From NCBI RefSeq assembly GCF_036784765.1, contig NZ_CP136651.1:2852001-2916000 (forward strand): 64,000 nt of DNA, written 5' to 3'. Source of the stretch: Novosphingobium sp. ZN18A2 (GTDB lineage Bacteria > Pseudomonadota > Alphaproteobacteria > Sphingomonadales > Sphingomonadaceae). Below the pieces are notes generated by a model. It was not told the origin of the DNA and searched no databases. It saw nothing but the letters and a program-made list of their open reading frames with translations. Shown here piece after piece: positions 53,228 through 62,389 of this stretch (the first letter of the stretch is position 1; each line of letters starts with the position of its first letter). A program made the position numbers and the translations under genes.

Positions 53228-54016
53228 ATGACCACGCAGCCCGGTTTCTATATCCCGCACGGCGGCGGCCCGTGCTTCTTCATGGACGACCCACAGGGTA
53301 TGTGGACCGGGATGGAAGCGTTCCTTCGCGGCCTGTCCGATACGCTTCCCGAAGCGCCCCGCGCGATCCTTGTCGTATCGGCGCATTGGGAAACGGACGG
53401 GTTTCGTTTCACGGCGGCTGAGCGGCCGCCGCTGGTGTTCGATTATTACGGGTTCCCGCCGCACACATACGAACTGCGCTATGACGTGCCCGGCTCCCCC
53501 GCGCTGGCCGGCCGGGCGGCATCGCTGTTGCGCGATGCGGGTCTGGCGGCGGATGTCGATGCGGAACGCGGGCTGGATCACGGCGTGTTCGTGCCGCTGC
53601 TGGTGGCCTTCCCCGAAGCGACGATCCCGGTGGTGGAAATGTCGCTCGACCGGTCGCTCGATCCGGCGCTGCACGTCGCCGCCGGCAAGGCGCTGGCGCC
53701 CCTGCGCGAAGATGGGGTGTTGATCCTCGGTTCGGGCATGAGCTTCCACAACATGCGCGCCTATGGCGACCCGCGCGCAACGGAGCCGTCCCACGATTTC
53801 GATCGCTGGCTGGCCGATGCGGCCACGCAGCCCGGCCCGGCGCGCGCCGCTGCGCTGGATCACTGGGCACAGGCGCCTGCCGGACGGTTCAGCCATCCGC
53901 GCGAAGAACACCTGATCCCGATGATGGTTGCCGCCGGAACGTCCGAAAACGCGGGGCGCCGGGTCTATGGACAGGACGTGATGCGCACCGCGATTGCGGG
54001 CTTCCGCTTCGATTAA
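53228..54016 (+). CDS. LigB/DODA-type extradiol dioxygenase family protein
   Basis: A 262-residue class III extradiol dioxygenase-like protein of the 4,5-DOPA dioxygenase (YgiD) group. Likely metal ligands are His11 (FYIPHGGGP), His53 (VVSAHWE) and His in PREEHLIPMM, with His118 in GLDHGVFVPL. It could open the ring of a catecholic compound. The E. coli homologue acts on DOPA, but the physiological substrate here is not known. A REP-like hairpin follows its stop. Confidence 0.85.
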   Translation: MTTQPGFYIPHGGGPCFFMDDPQGMWTGMEAFLRGLSDTLPEAPRAILVVSAHWETDGFRFTAAERPPLVFDYYGFPPHTYELRYDVPGSPALAGRAASLLRDAGLAADVDAERGLDHGVFVPLLVAFPEATIPVVEMSLDRSLDPALHVAAGKALAPLREDGVLILGSGMSFHNMRAYGDPRATEPSHDFDRWLADAATQPGPARAAALDHWAQAPAGRFSHPREEHLIPMMVAAGTSENAGRRVYGQDVMRTAIAGFRFD

Positions 54017-54041
54017 CCGTGAACATCCCATCCGGTCGTCA

Positions 54042-54060
54042 CCCCGGACGTGATCCGGGG
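54042..54060. terminator. Hairpin between convergent dioxygenase and glcB
   Basis: Stem CCCCGGA (54042-54048) with TCCGGGG (54054-54060) and loop CGTGA, within an 82-bp gap between convergent genes. No T-tract follows. The wider sequence (CGTCACCCCGGACGTGATCC) is of the repeat type that recurs in many proteobacterial intergenic regions, so it could be a REP-like unit acting as a 3' end. Confidence 0.5.
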
Positions 54061-54098
54061 CGCCGGGACGGAGAGGGACGACCCCCGAATACGGGAAC

Positions 54099-56219
54099 TC
54101 AGGCGCCCGCCTTTTTCCGCTGCCGCCATGCATGGAGCAGCGGTTCGGTATAGCCGCTGGGCTGCTCCACGCCCTTGAACACAAGGTCGCAGGCCGCGCG
54201 GAAGGCATAGCTGGTGTCCCAGTTTCCGGCCATCGGCTCGTAAAGCGGATCACCCGCGTTCTGCGCATCGACCTTGGCGGCCATGCGCTTCAGCGAATCC
54301 ATCACTTGCGCCTCGCTCGCCACGCCATGCAGCAGCCAGTTCGCCATGTGCTGACTGGAAATGCGCAGAGTCGCGCGGTCTTCCATCAGGCCCACGTCGT
54401 TGATGTCGGGCACCTTCGAACAGCCCACGCCCTGGTCGATCCAGCGAACGACATAGCCGAGCAGCCCCTGCGCGTTGTTGTCCAGCTCTTCGCGAACCTC
54501 GTCTTCCGACCAGTTGACGCCTTGCGCCAGCGGGATCGTCAGCAACTTATCCAGCCCCGGCACCGGTTCCTTCGCCACCGCCTTCTGCACGTCGAACACA
54601 TCGACCTTGTGATAGTGGATCGCGTGGAGCGTCGCGGCGGTGGGGGACGGCACCCATGCGGTGTTCGCGCCGGTTTTCGGGTGGCCGATCTTCTGTTCCA
54701 TCATGTCGTGCATCATGTCGGGCGCGGCCCACATGCCCTTGCCGATCTGCGCCTTGCCGGAAAGACCGTGCGCCAGCCCGATGGCGACGTTGCGCTTTTC
54801 GTAAGCAGCGATCCAATCGGAGTTCTTCATCGCGCCCTTGCGGATCATCGGCCCGGCGCGCATCGATGTGTGGATTTCATCGCCGGTGCGATCGAGGAAG
54901 CCCGTGTTGATGAACACGATGCGGTCCTTCACCGCCGCGATGCAGGCGGCAAGGTTGGCGCTGGTGCGGCGTTCCTCATCCATCACGCCCACCTTGATGG
55001 TGTGGCGGGCAAGGCCCAGCAGGTCTTCCACCGCATCGAACAGGTCGTTTGCGAAGGCGGCTTCCTCCGGCCCGTGCATCTTGGGCTTCACGATATAGAT
55101 CGACCCTTCGCGGCTGTTCGAATAACGCCCCAGCCCCTTCAGGGCGTGAACCGCGATCGCGCTTGTCAGCACCGCATCCATGATCCCTTCGGGAATCTCG
55201 CCGCCGTCTGGCAGCAGGATCGCGGGATTGGTCATCAGGTGGCCCACGTTGCGCACGAACAGCAGGCTGCGCCCCGGCAGGACCAGCGTGCCGCCATCGG
55301 GCGTGGTGTATTCGCGATCCGGCTCAAGCGCGCGGGTCATCGTCTTCCCGCCCTTGTCGAAGCGCGCTTCCAGGTCGCCGCGCATAAGGCCGAGCCAGTT
55401 GGTATAGGCGGCCAGCTTGTCTTCCGCGTCCACCGCCGCGACCGAATCCTCCATGTCCACGATGGTGGTCAGCGCCGCTTCCAGTTCGATGTCCGCGATG
55501 CCGGCAGGATCGTCCTTGCCCACGGGGTGATCCCGGTCGAACACGATCTCTATGTGCAGCCCGTTGTGGCGGAACAGCCGGCGCGCGCCGCCGTCGCGTT
55601 CCCCCACGTATTGCGCGGGATCGCGCAAGGCGATGCCGTTCGCCTCCGGGTCCGCCAGGTCTGCCCAGCTTCCCGATGCCAGCGGAAGCGCATCATCGAG
55701 GAACGCCTTCGCCGCCGCGATCACCGCCGCGCCGCGCGCCTTGTCATACCCGCCGGGCTTCGCCGGCGCCGCATCGAGCGCGTCTGTGCCGTAGAACGCA
55801 TCGTAAAGGCTGCCCCAGCGGGCATTGGCGGCATTCAGCACGAAGCGGTCATTCAGCACCGGCACCACAAGCTGCGGCCCGGCCATCGTCGCGATTTCCG
55901 CATCGACATTGCGCGTGCCGATCGTGAAGGGCGCGGGTTCGGGCACCAGATAGCCAAGACCGGTCAGGAAATCGCGATACCCGGCAATGTCCACCGGCTT
56001 GCCCGCCCGCGCGACGTGCCACGCGTCGATCTTCGCCTGAAGGTCGTCACGTTTGGCAAGCAGCGCGCGGTTGACCGGCGCGAAACGTGCGCACAGGGCT
56101 GCGAAACCGTTCCAGAAGGTGGCCGCGTCCTGCCCGATGGGGGCCAGCACACTGGTTTCGATGAAGTCCGCCAGCGCCTTGTCGGCCTGGAGACCCCCGC
56201 GGTTCACTCTATCGCTCAT
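54099..56219 (-). CDS. glcB: Malate synthase G
   Basis: Malate synthase condenses glyoxylate and acetyl-CoA to malate in the glyoxylate bypass or glycolate use. The 706-residue monomeric G isoform shows [30 protein letters not shown] (catalytic acidic residues), [55 protein letters not shown] and the C-terminal [19 protein letters not shown] at 56219 is three bases from GAGGA; the ATG at 56222 abuts it. Isocitrate lyase is not in the window. The gene is divergent from the M20 peptidase. Confidence 0.97.
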   Translation of the reverse strand: MSDRVNRGGLQADKALADFIETSVLAPIGQDAATFWNGFAALCARFAPVNRALLAKRDDLQAKIDAWHVARAGKPVDIAGYRDFLTGLGYLVPEPAPFTIGTRNVDAEIATMAGPQLVVPVLNDRFVLNAANARWGSLYDAFYGTDALDAAPAKPGGYDKARGAAVIAAAKAFLDDALPLASGSWADLADPEANGIALRDPAQYVGERDGGARRLFRHNGLHIEIVFDRDHPVGKDDPAGIADIELEAALTTIVDMEDSVAAVDAEDKLAAYTNWLGLMRGDLEARFDKGGKTMTRALEPDREYTTPDGGTLVLPGRSLLFVRNVGHLMTNPAILLPDGGEIPEGIMDAVLTSAIAVHALKGLGRYSNSREGSIYIVKPKMHGPEEAAFANDLFDAVEDLLGLARHTIKVGVMDEERRTSANLAACIAAVKDRIVFINTGFLDRTGDEIHTSMRAGPMIRKGAMKNSDWIAAYEKRNVAIGLAHGLSGKAQIGKGMWAAPDMMHDMMEQKIGHPKTGANTAWVPSPTAATLHAIHYHKVDVFDVQKAVAKEPVPGLDKLLTIPLAQGVNWSEDEVREELDNNAQGLLGYVVRWIDQGVGCSKVPDINDVGLMEDRATLRISSQHMANWLLHGVASEAQVMDSLKRMAAKVDAQNAGDPLYEPMAGNWDTSYAFRAACDLVFKGVEQPSGYTEPLLHAWRQRKKAGA

Positions 56220-56380
56220 CATTCCTCGCCGTGTTGCACCGCACACCGGGCCAAGCCTGTGCGCGGCCGTGAAAAACTGCAAGTCCCGGGGAGGAATCGG
56301 CACGCCCTATCGCCCATCGCGCGCCGCTTGGCAATGACCCGGCTGGCCAATTGCATCCGGCGCGGTTAACAAGGTTGCAA

Positions 56381-57589
56381 ATGAAACAGCTTTCTCCAGA
56401 CGAACGCGCGCTTGCCGAACGGCCCGATGCCGTCGCCATGCTGGCCGAAGTGCAGGCGTGGAGCGCAATCAACACCGGCACCGCCAACCTGCGCGGCCTG
56501 GAACAGCAGGCCGCCGCGCTGGCAGACGGCTTTTCCGCGCTGCCCGGCGATGTGCGCCTGCGCGATCCCGCCCCGGTGGAAGTGGTGGGCGCGGACGGGT
56601 CCGTAACGCACAGGCAGCACGGGCAGCACCTGGTGCTGAGTGTGCGGCCCGATGCGCCGCGCCGCTTCCTGCTGACCGGGCACATGGACACCGTGTTTCC
56701 CGTGGACCATCCGTTCCAGACCCAGCACTGGATTGACGACGATACGCTGAACGGCCCCGGCGTTGCCGACATGAAGGGCGGCATCGCGGTGATCCTGGCC
56801 GCGCTCTGCGCGTTCGAGCATGCAAGCCCGCGGGCCGGACAAGTGGGCTATGACGTGATGATCAATTCGGACGAGGAGACGGGCAGCCTTTCGTCCGCCG
56901 CGCTGATCGCCGAACTGGCGAAGGGCAAGGCCGCCGCGCTCACCTATGAACCGTCCGCCCTGCCCGACGGCACGCTGGCCGGCGCGCGCGGGGGAAGCGG
57001 CAACTTTTCCGCCGTCGTCACCGGGCGCTCCGCCCACGCGGGCCGGAACCCGCGCGACGGCCGCAACGCGGTTGTCGCCGCGGCCGACCTTGCCTTGCGG
57101 CTGAAGCACATGGAAACGGGCACGCTTTCGATCAATCCGGCGAAGATCGAAGGCGGCAGCGCCAACAACGTGGTGCCCGACCACGCGATCCTGCGCTTCA
57201 ACATCCGTCCGCGCGAAGAAGGCGACGCGGAGCGCTTTTCGCGCGCGATCGAAGGGATCTCGCACGAGATCGAGCAGGCGCACGAGGTTTCCGTCCACTT
57301 GCACGGCGGCATCACCCGCCCGCCCAAGCCGCTGGGCGAAGGCGCGCAAAGGCTGTTCGGTCTGGTGCGCGACTGCGGCGCCGCGCTGGGGCAGGACATC
57401 CGCTGGCAATCGACCGGCGGCGTGTGCGACGGCAACAACATCGCGGCGCTGGGCGTTCCGGTGGTCGATACGATGGGCGTGCGCGGCGGCGCGATCCATT
57501 CGGCGGACGAATTCCTGATCGTGCCCTCTCTTGCGGAACGTGCGGCGCTTTCCGCGCTTGTGCTGCACCGGCTTTCGGGTGGAGAGTAA
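56381..57589 (+). CDS. M20-family metallohydrolase upstream of astA
   Basis: A 402-residue M20/M28-like zinc hydrolase. Metal ligands and catalytic residues are visible: His101 and Asp103 (TGHMDTVF), Asp130 (GVADMKGG) and Glu165-Glu166 (NSDEETGS), followed by the dimerisation domain (GSGNFSAVVTGRSAHAGRNPRDGRN). The ligand near the C-terminus is in GAIHSADEFL. It lies five bases before astA. Position in an arginine-succinylation unit suggests that it could deacylate an acylated amino acid, perhaps in place of AstE, which is unproven. Confidence 0.82.
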   Translation: MKQLSPDERALAERPDAVAMLAEVQAWSAINTGTANLRGLEQQAAALADGFSALPGDVRLRDPAPVEVVGADGSVTHRQHGQHLVLSVRPDAPRRFLLTGHMDTVFPVDHPFQTQHWIDDDTLNGPGVADMKGGIAVILAALCAFEHASPRAGQVGYDVMINSDEETGSLSSAALIAELAKGKAAALTYEPSALPDGTLAGARGGSGNFSAVVTGRSAHAGRNPRDGRNAVVAAADLALRLKHMETGTLSINPAKIEGGSANNVVPDHAILRFNIRPREEGDAERFSRAIEGISHEIEQAHEVSVHLHGGITRPPKPLGEGAQRLFGLVRDCGAALGQDIRWQSTGGVCDGNNIAALGVPVVDTMGVRGGAIHSADEFLIVPSLAERAALSALVLHRLSGGE

Positions 57590-57593
57590 GCCC

Positions 57594-58607
57594 ATGACGT
57601 TCCGTATCCGCGCCGCGCGCACACAAGACCTGCAACCGCTTTACGAGATGGCGAAGCTGACCGGCGGCGGTTTCACCAACCTTCCGCCCGACCGGCGCAA
57701 CCTGGGCGCAAAGCTCGACCGTTCGGCCGAAGCCTTCGGGCGGGCGGGCGAATACAAGCTGGGCGAACTGTTCGTTCTGGTGCTGGAAAACGTGGCGACC
57801 GGCGAAGTGCGCGGCACGTGCCAGCTGTTTACCGGCGTTGGCAGCAAGTGGCCGTTCTATTCCTATCGGCTGACCACGCTAACGCAGCATTCCAAGGAAC
57901 TTGACCGCACCTTCCGTGCCGAGATGCTGCAACTGACCACCGACCTTGAAGGATCGAGCGAAGTGGGCGGCCTGTTCCTGCACCCGTCCGAACGCGCGGG
58001 CGGGCTGGGCCTGTTGCTGGCGCGCAGCCGCTATCTTTTCATCGCCATGCACCGCGCGCGCTTTTCGGACCGCATCCTGGCCGAACTGCGCGGCATTATC
58101 GACGAACGCGGCGGCTCCCCGTTCTGGGACGGGGTGGCCGGGCGCTTCTTTGGCATGAGCTTCCAGGAAGCGGACTATTTCAACGCGATCAACGGCAACC
58201 AGTTCATTGCCGACCTGATGCCCAAGCACCCGGTCTATATCGCCATGCTGCCCGAAACCGCGCGCAGTGCAATCGGCCTGCCGCACCCGTCTGGCCGCGC
58301 GGCGATGCGGATGCTGGAGGGCGAGAATTTCCATTACGAAGGCTATGTCGACATATTCGATGGCGGCCCGACGATGACCGCGCGGACCGACCGGGTGCGA
58401 TCCATCGCGCTTTCGCGTGCGGCAAAGGTTGTCTCGACCCAGGCGGAGCGTGGGAACAAGGCGCTGATCGCGGCCGGACGGCTCACAGATTTCCGCTGCT
58501 GTTTCGGCGTGGCGATCGAACAGGACGGCGGCCTTGCCATCGATGCCGCCGCCGCGGACACGCTGGGCGTGGGCGTGGGGGACGAAGTGTGGCACGTTGA
58601 GCGATAG
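57594..58607 (+). CDS. astA: Arginine N-succinyltransferase
   Basis: AstA transfers succinyl from succinyl-CoA to the alpha-amino group of arginine, step one of the AST pathway. The 337-residue protein has the family segments MAKLTGGGFTNLPPDR, GSKWPFYSYRLTTLTQHSKEL, EVGGLFLHPSERAGGLGLLLARSRYLF, RFFGMSFQEADYFNAINGNQFIADLMPKHPVY and ENFHYEGYVDIFDGGPTM. It starts four bases after the M20 gene stop, so the pair is co-transcribed. Confidence 0.95.
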   Translation: MTFRIRAARTQDLQPLYEMAKLTGGGFTNLPPDRRNLGAKLDRSAEAFGRAGEYKLGELFVLVLENVATGEVRGTCQLFTGVGSKWPFYSYRLTTLTQHSKELDRTFRAEMLQLTTDLEGSSEVGGLFLHPSERAGGLGLLLARSRYLFIAMHRARFSDRILAELRGIIDERGGSPFWDGVAGRFFGMSFQEADYFNAINGNQFIADLMPKHPVYIAMLPETARSAIGLPHPSGRAAMRMLEGENFHYEGYVDIFDGGPTMTARTDRVRSIALSRAAKVVSTQAERGNKALIAAGRLTDFRCCFGVAIEQDGGLAIDAAAADTLGVGVGDEVWHVER

Positions 58608-58757
58608 GGGGCTGGCCGACCCGCCCCGCACTGTTAGTCCCTGGCCGGTATTGCTGCGTGACGGCTGCGCTTTCGAAGGACGGGCTTTCACTCCACGCCC
58701 GGAATTGGCACACAACCGCCCTTCGACAAGTATGGGCCGAACAAAGGTAGGCTGACC

Positions 58758-60008
58758 TTGCTTCAGGAAATCAATTTCGACGGCATCGTCGGCCCCAGCC
58801 ACAACTATGCGGGGCTCAGCCTTGGCAACCTTGCGGCCACGGCCAACGCGGGCAACGTTTCCTTCCCGCGCGCCGCCGCGCTTCAGGGGATCGAAAAGAT
58901 GCGCGCCAACATGGCGCTGGGCCTGGCGCAGGGTTTCCTGCTGCCCCTGCCCCGCCCGCACGACGGGTTCGTCGCCTCGCTTGGCCTGACCGGCAGCGAT
59001 GCGGAACCGGCGCTGCGCGCGGCGGCATGGTCGGCGTCCTCGATGTGGACGGCCAACGCGGCAACCGTCAGCCCCGCGCCCGATACGGCGGACGGGCGCT
59101 GCCATTTCACCCCCGCCAACCTTGTCACCATGCCGCACCGTTCGATCGAATGGCCCGATACGGTGCGCCAGTTGCGCCTCGCCTTTGCCGATTCCGCGCA
59201 TTTCGCGGTGCATGACGCGGTGCCGCCCTGCTTCGGGGACGAAGGCGCGGCGAACCACATGCGCATGGGCCTTTCGCATGGCGATCCGGCGCTGGAAATC
59301 TTCGTCTATGGCCGCCCCGGCGGCGCGTTCCCCGCGCGCCAGAACGAACAGGCCAGCCGCGCCGTCGCGCGCCTGCACCGGCTCAATCCCGAACGGGTGT
59401 TGTTCGTTGAGCAGAACCCGCAGGCGATCGCGGCGGGCGCGTTCCATAACGACGTGGTCGCCGTCGCCAACGAACGCGTGCTGTTCACGCACGAACTCGC
59501 CTTCGCCGATCCCGACGCCACATATGCAGCGATCCGCGAAAAGCTGCCCGAGGCGGAAATCGTGATCGTGCCCGCATCGCGCGTAAGCCTTGGCGAAGCG
59601 ATCCGCAGCTATCTGTTCAACGCCCAGCTCCTCACCCTGCCCGACGGCACGATGGCGCTGGTCATCCCGACAGAGGCGTGGGACAGCGCCGAAGTGCGTA
59701 GCTGGCTGGAAGAGATGCTGCGCGCCAACGGCCCGATCCGCCGCGTGATCCCCGTCGATGTGCGCCAGTCCATGGCGAACGGCGGTGGCCCCGCCTGCCT
59801 GCGCCTGCGCGTGGTGGCCGACCCGGCAACGGTCGATCCGCGCTTCATGCTGGACGACGCAAGGGCCGAATCGATTTCGGCGGTGATCGCGGCGCAATGG
59901 CCCGAACAGATCGACCCGGCGGACCTTGACCGTCCCGCGCTGGCACAGGCCGTGCGAAAGGCGCGACGGAACCTGCTGGAAACGCTCGACCTTGCGGAAC
60001 TCGACTGA
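58758..60008 (+). CDS. astB: N-succinylarginine dihydrolase
   Basis: AstB converts succinylarginine to succinylornithine, releasing two ammonia and CO2. The 416-residue protein begins with the typical EINFDGIVGPSHNYAGLSLGNLAA and has WTANAATVSPAPDTADGRCHFTPANLVTM, FHNDVVAVANERVLFTHE and the C-terminal catalytic Cys segment SMANGGGPACLRLRV. The start is TTG at 58758, the only position giving a normal N-terminus. It is 150 bp after astA, so a separate promoter is possible. astC, astD and astE are not in the window. Confidence 0.95.
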   Translation: MLQEINFDGIVGPSHNYAGLSLGNLAATANAGNVSFPRAAALQGIEKMRANMALGLAQGFLLPLPRPHDGFVASLGLTGSDAEPALRAAAWSASSMWTANAATVSPAPDTADGRCHFTPANLVTMPHRSIEWPDTVRQLRLAFADSAHFAVHDAVPPCFGDEGAANHMRMGLSHGDPALEIFVYGRPGGAFPARQNEQASRAVARLHRLNPERVLFVEQNPQAIAAGAFHNDVVAVANERVLFTHELAFADPDATYAAIREKLPEAEIVIVPASRVSLGEAIRSYLFNAQLLTLPDGTMALVIPTEAWDSAEVRSWLEEMLRANGPIRRVIPVDVRQSMANGGGPACLRLRVVADPATVDPRFMLDDARAESISAVIAAQWPEQIDPADLDRPALAQAVRKARRNLLETLDLAELD

Positions 60009-60177
60009 CCGCAGCTACGTTGATTGACCGTGGTTGCCGCACGGTGTCGGGCTGCCTTACACTCCCCGCTGCATTAACCTCCGAAGTGGGCAGTATTACG
60101 TATCTGGCACGATCGTTGCGATACTGACTGTTAACGATTTGCAGCGCCCCTGAAGGGGCAGGAAGGCAAGGACGATA

Positions 60178-60441
60178 ATGCTGCGCAAGGTCGGCCGGCT
60201 GTTCGTGGTCAAGACGCGCTGGGAAGCGTTCATGATCATCTATGCGCTGGCGACCGGTGCGATCGAGCGCGGGCAGCATTACATGACGCGGTTCCCCGGT
60301 TTCGGCGGCTGGCTACTGCTGCTGGCCTGCACCGGATCTGTGTTCATGGCCGGCGCGAAGATGCTCGATTGCCTGAAGCACGAAAAGGCCGCCAAGGCGC
60401 GCGAAGGCACGTTCGTTCTGGTTGAAGAGGAAAAGACCTGA
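60178..60441 (+). CDS. Small membrane protein of unknown function
   Basis: An 87-residue protein. Residues 1-15 are basic (MLRKVGRLFVVKTRW), the middle has two weak or one strong hydrophobic segments (FMIIYALATGA; GWLLLLACTGSVFMAGA), and the tail is charged (HEKAAKAREGTFVLVEEEKT). I do not recognise a domain. A short hairpin GCCCCT-GA-AGGGGC (60146-60159) sits just before the ribosome binding site (AGGAAGG) and may modulate translation. The conserved-looking codon pattern and good RBS support a real gene. Confidence 0.72.
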   Translation: MLRKVGRLFVVKTRWEAFMIIYALATGAIERGQHYMTRFPGFGGWLLLLACTGSVFMAGAKMLDCLKHEKAAKAREGTFVLVEEEKT

Positions 60442-60497
60442 CCGGCGATTTTGCCGCTCTGCATATCCCGATCGCGCTTTGTCATCCCGGATCGAGG

Positions 60498-60650
60498 GCG
60501 GGACACGGGGATGTCCTGCAAGGGAAGCGGTGGGGGTTTCTGTTGCTAGGCACCCGCGCTTTTCGATGCGGGGGAGAAACGCCGCGCCTGACCACAGCGG
60601 GACACCTGTCTGGCAACGGAAGCGGTGGGGGTTTCTGTTGCTAGGCACCC
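60498..60650. repeat. Direct repeat pair next to ssrA
   Basis: Two copies of a unit of about 55 bp (60498-60555 and 60597-60650). Both begin GCGGGACAC and end with an identical 33-bp core (60523-60555 and 60618-60650) containing GGGGGTTTCTGTTGCTAGGC. The second copy can form GGGGGT/ACCCCC with a 14-nt loop directly downstream of the tmRNA 3' end. The unit has no coding potential. Confidence 0.8.
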
Positions 60651-60655
60651 CCGGG

Positions 60656-60965
60656 CCCCCGAATTCCCTTCTGTTACCCGGTGGGTTCAACCGTGCTCAA
60701 GGCTTTGTAAATTCGGGCCGTTAGGCCGTAAAATTACGCAGCGAGAGCAAGTGCGTCGTTGTCGTTGGCACTTGTAGGTTTTGAGCCTTTAACGGGTTAC
60801 TCAGCCCGGACGAAAACAGCGCTTTTCAACACACGTCGATCCTAGTTCGGCCCCGTCATCCGCCCCGATTGCGCGGGAAGGGTGGTGGAGCCGGCGGGTA
60901 CTGCCCCCGCGTCCGCTGCGCCTATTGCACGCCGCAGTTTATCGTCATAGCCGGCCGAAACCGGC
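60656..60965 (-). ncRNA. ssrA: Transfer-messenger RNA, circularly permuted two-piece form
   Basis: On the minus strand the acceptor piece comes first and ends CGGCTCC-A-CCA (60893 down to 60883), preceded by a T-arm GCGGG-GGCAGTA-CCCGC. A 28-nt intervening segment (60855-60882) follows. The coding piece then starts GGGGCCGAACTAGGATCGACG at 60854, matching the standard tmRNA 5' end and pairing with the acceptor 3' strand. The tag frame at 60734-60769 encodes ANDNDALALAA and a stop. A stem between 60658-60665 and 60710-60717 closes the 3' region. This order is the alphaproteobacterial type. Outer ends are approximate. Confidence 0.94.
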
Positions 60966-60971
60966 AGGCCC

Positions 60972-60999
60972 TATATAGGCGTTCCCGCCTGAATGAAAA
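60972..60999 (-). promoter_or_regulatory. ssrA: Probable ssrA promoter
   Basis: On the minus strand TTTTCA (60999-60994) and TATATA (60977-60972) are spaced by 16 bp, placing a start near 60965, just ahead of the acceptor piece. The hexamers are inferred by eye. The mscL stop codon at 61038 lies upstream. Confidence 0.55.
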
Positions 61000-61037
61000 G
61001 TGGACGGCCCCCGAAAGAAGCCGCCCACGCGAACGGA

Positions 61038-61475
61038 TCAGGCCTTTTTCTTCAGCTCGTCGCGGATCTCCTTCAGCAGGTCGACCTCGCTCGGCCCCGC
61101 GGGCGCGGCTTCCGCTTCCTTGGGCGGGTTCATCTTGTTCGCCGCCTTCACGATCAGGAAGATGATCCAGGCCAGGAACAGGAAATCGACGCACTGGGTG
61201 ATGAAATCGCCATAGCCGATCATCGCCACGCCCGCTTCCTTCAGCGCGGCATAGTCGGTTGGCGATCCCTTGTAGGTATCGGGTATCGTGCCCAGCAGGA
61301 TGAAGTGGTTGGTAAAGCTCTTGCCGCCCATCAGCCAGCCGATCACCGGCATGATAACGCTTTGCGTAAGCGAGGTGACGATCTTGCCGAAGGCCGCGCC
61401 GATGATCACGCCAACCGCCAGGTCCAGCACGTTCCCGCGCGAGACAAAGTCCTTGAATTCCTGCATCATGGTCAT
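61038..61475 (-). CDS. mscL: Large-conductance mechanosensitive channel
   Basis: MscL opens under membrane tension to release solutes on hypo-osmotic shock. The 145-residue protein begins with MTMMQEFKDFVSRGNVLDLAVGVIIGAAFGKIVTSL (first helix and gate), has a periplasmic loop, a second helix (FITQCVDFLFLAWIIFLIVKAANKM) and the charged C-terminal helix EVDLLKEIRDELKKKA. AGGAGG lies eight bases before the ATG at 61475. Divergent from lemA; ssrA follows on the same strand. Confidence 0.96.
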   Translation of the reverse strand: MTMMQEFKDFVSRGNVLDLAVGVIIGAAFGKIVTSLTQSVIMPVIGWLMGGKSFTNHFILLGTIPDTYKGSPTDYAALKEAGVAMIGYGDFITQCVDFLFLAWIIFLIVKAANKMNPPKEAEAAPAGPSEVDLLKEIRDELKKKA

Positions 61476-61714
61476 GCGCCAGTCCTCCTTCTTCCTCTGC
61501 GCGAAGGTGTGCCACCGCCAGCACGGCGCGACAAGCGGGCCTTTGCCGTTCGCGAGCAAATCAGATGCATTCGCTTCGGGCATTTCGGACGGGACTGTCT
61601 TGAACCCACAATACAGCTCGTTATCTTGTAGGCTGCTATCGATTGCAAAGCGCATCGCCGGTGCGGTCCGTTCCCCGGATCGTGTGCCCGGCCAGACAAG
61701 AGGTTTCCGGAACC

Positions 61715-62389
61715 ATGGCCGCTTCCCCGTTTGCCCGCATCGGGCGTTTCCTGTTCGTCGTTGCCGCCGCCGCCGGCCTTGCCGGTTGCGGGATCAACTC
61801 GATCCCCACCGCGGACGAGGAAGCCAAGGCCAAGTGGGCCGACGTGCAGAACCAGTACCAGCGTCGCGCGGACCTGATCCCCAACCTGGTCGCCACGGTG
61901 AAGGGCTATGCCACGCACGAGGAAAAGACGTTGAGCGAGGTGACGCAGGCCCGCGCAAGGGCCACTGGCGTTACCCTTACGGCTGACGACCTGACCGATC
62001 CCGCCAAGATGGCCGCGTTCCAGCAGGCGCAGGGCCAGCTTTCGCAGGGGCTCGGCCGCCTGATGGTCGCGGTGGAAGCCTATCCCGACCTCAAGGCGAA
62101 CCAGAACTTCCTTGCGCTGCAAAGCCAGCTTGAAGGCACGGAAAACCGCATCTCCGTGGCGCGCCGCGACTATAACGAGGCGGTACGCCAGTATAATACG
62201 CTGATCCGCACGTTTCCGGCGATCATCGGCGCCAAGGTGATCTATGGCGCCAAGCCGATGGTACCGTTCCAGGCGACCACGCCGGGCGCGGAACAGGCCC
62301 CGACCGTGAGCTTCGATTCGGCCCCCGCCCCCGCTCCCGCGGCCAACGACAACACCGCCCAGCAGCCCGGCCAGGCCGCGGCGAACTGA
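61715..62389 (+). CDS. lemA: LemA family lipoprotein
   Basis: A 224-residue predicted lipoprotein with a lipobox ending at Cys25 (AGLAGC). The LemA core of long helices follows: WADVQNQYQRRADLIPNLVATVKGYATHEEKTLSEVTQARA, then VEAYPDLKANQNFLALQSQLEGTENRISVARRDYNEAVRQYN. The C-terminal 35 residues are Ala/Pro/Gln-rich and disordered. Its function is not settled. LemA genes commonly sit beside TPM-domain genes, as here. Its stop overlaps the next start (TGATG). Confidence 0.93.
   Translation: MAASPFARIGRFLFVVAAAAGLAGCGINSIPTADEEAKAKWADVQNQYQRRADLIPNLVATVKGYATHEEKTLSEVTQARARATGVTLTADDLTDPAKMAAFQQAQGQLSQGLGRLMVAVEAYPDLKANQNFLALQSQLEGTENRISVARRDYNEAVRQYNTLIRTFPAIIGAKVIYGAKPMVPFQATTPGAEQAPTVSFDSAPAPAPAANDNTAQQPGQAAAN

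Noticed and set aside
57879..59897. 672-residue minus-strand frame across astA and astB
   Set aside because: Shadow of two conserved AST enzymes; the translation has no recognisable domain and crosses the gap between them.
60498..60650. CRISPR-like array
   Set aside because: Only two repeat copies, with one spacer-like interval, no cas genes, and the repeat continues into differing hairpin flanks.
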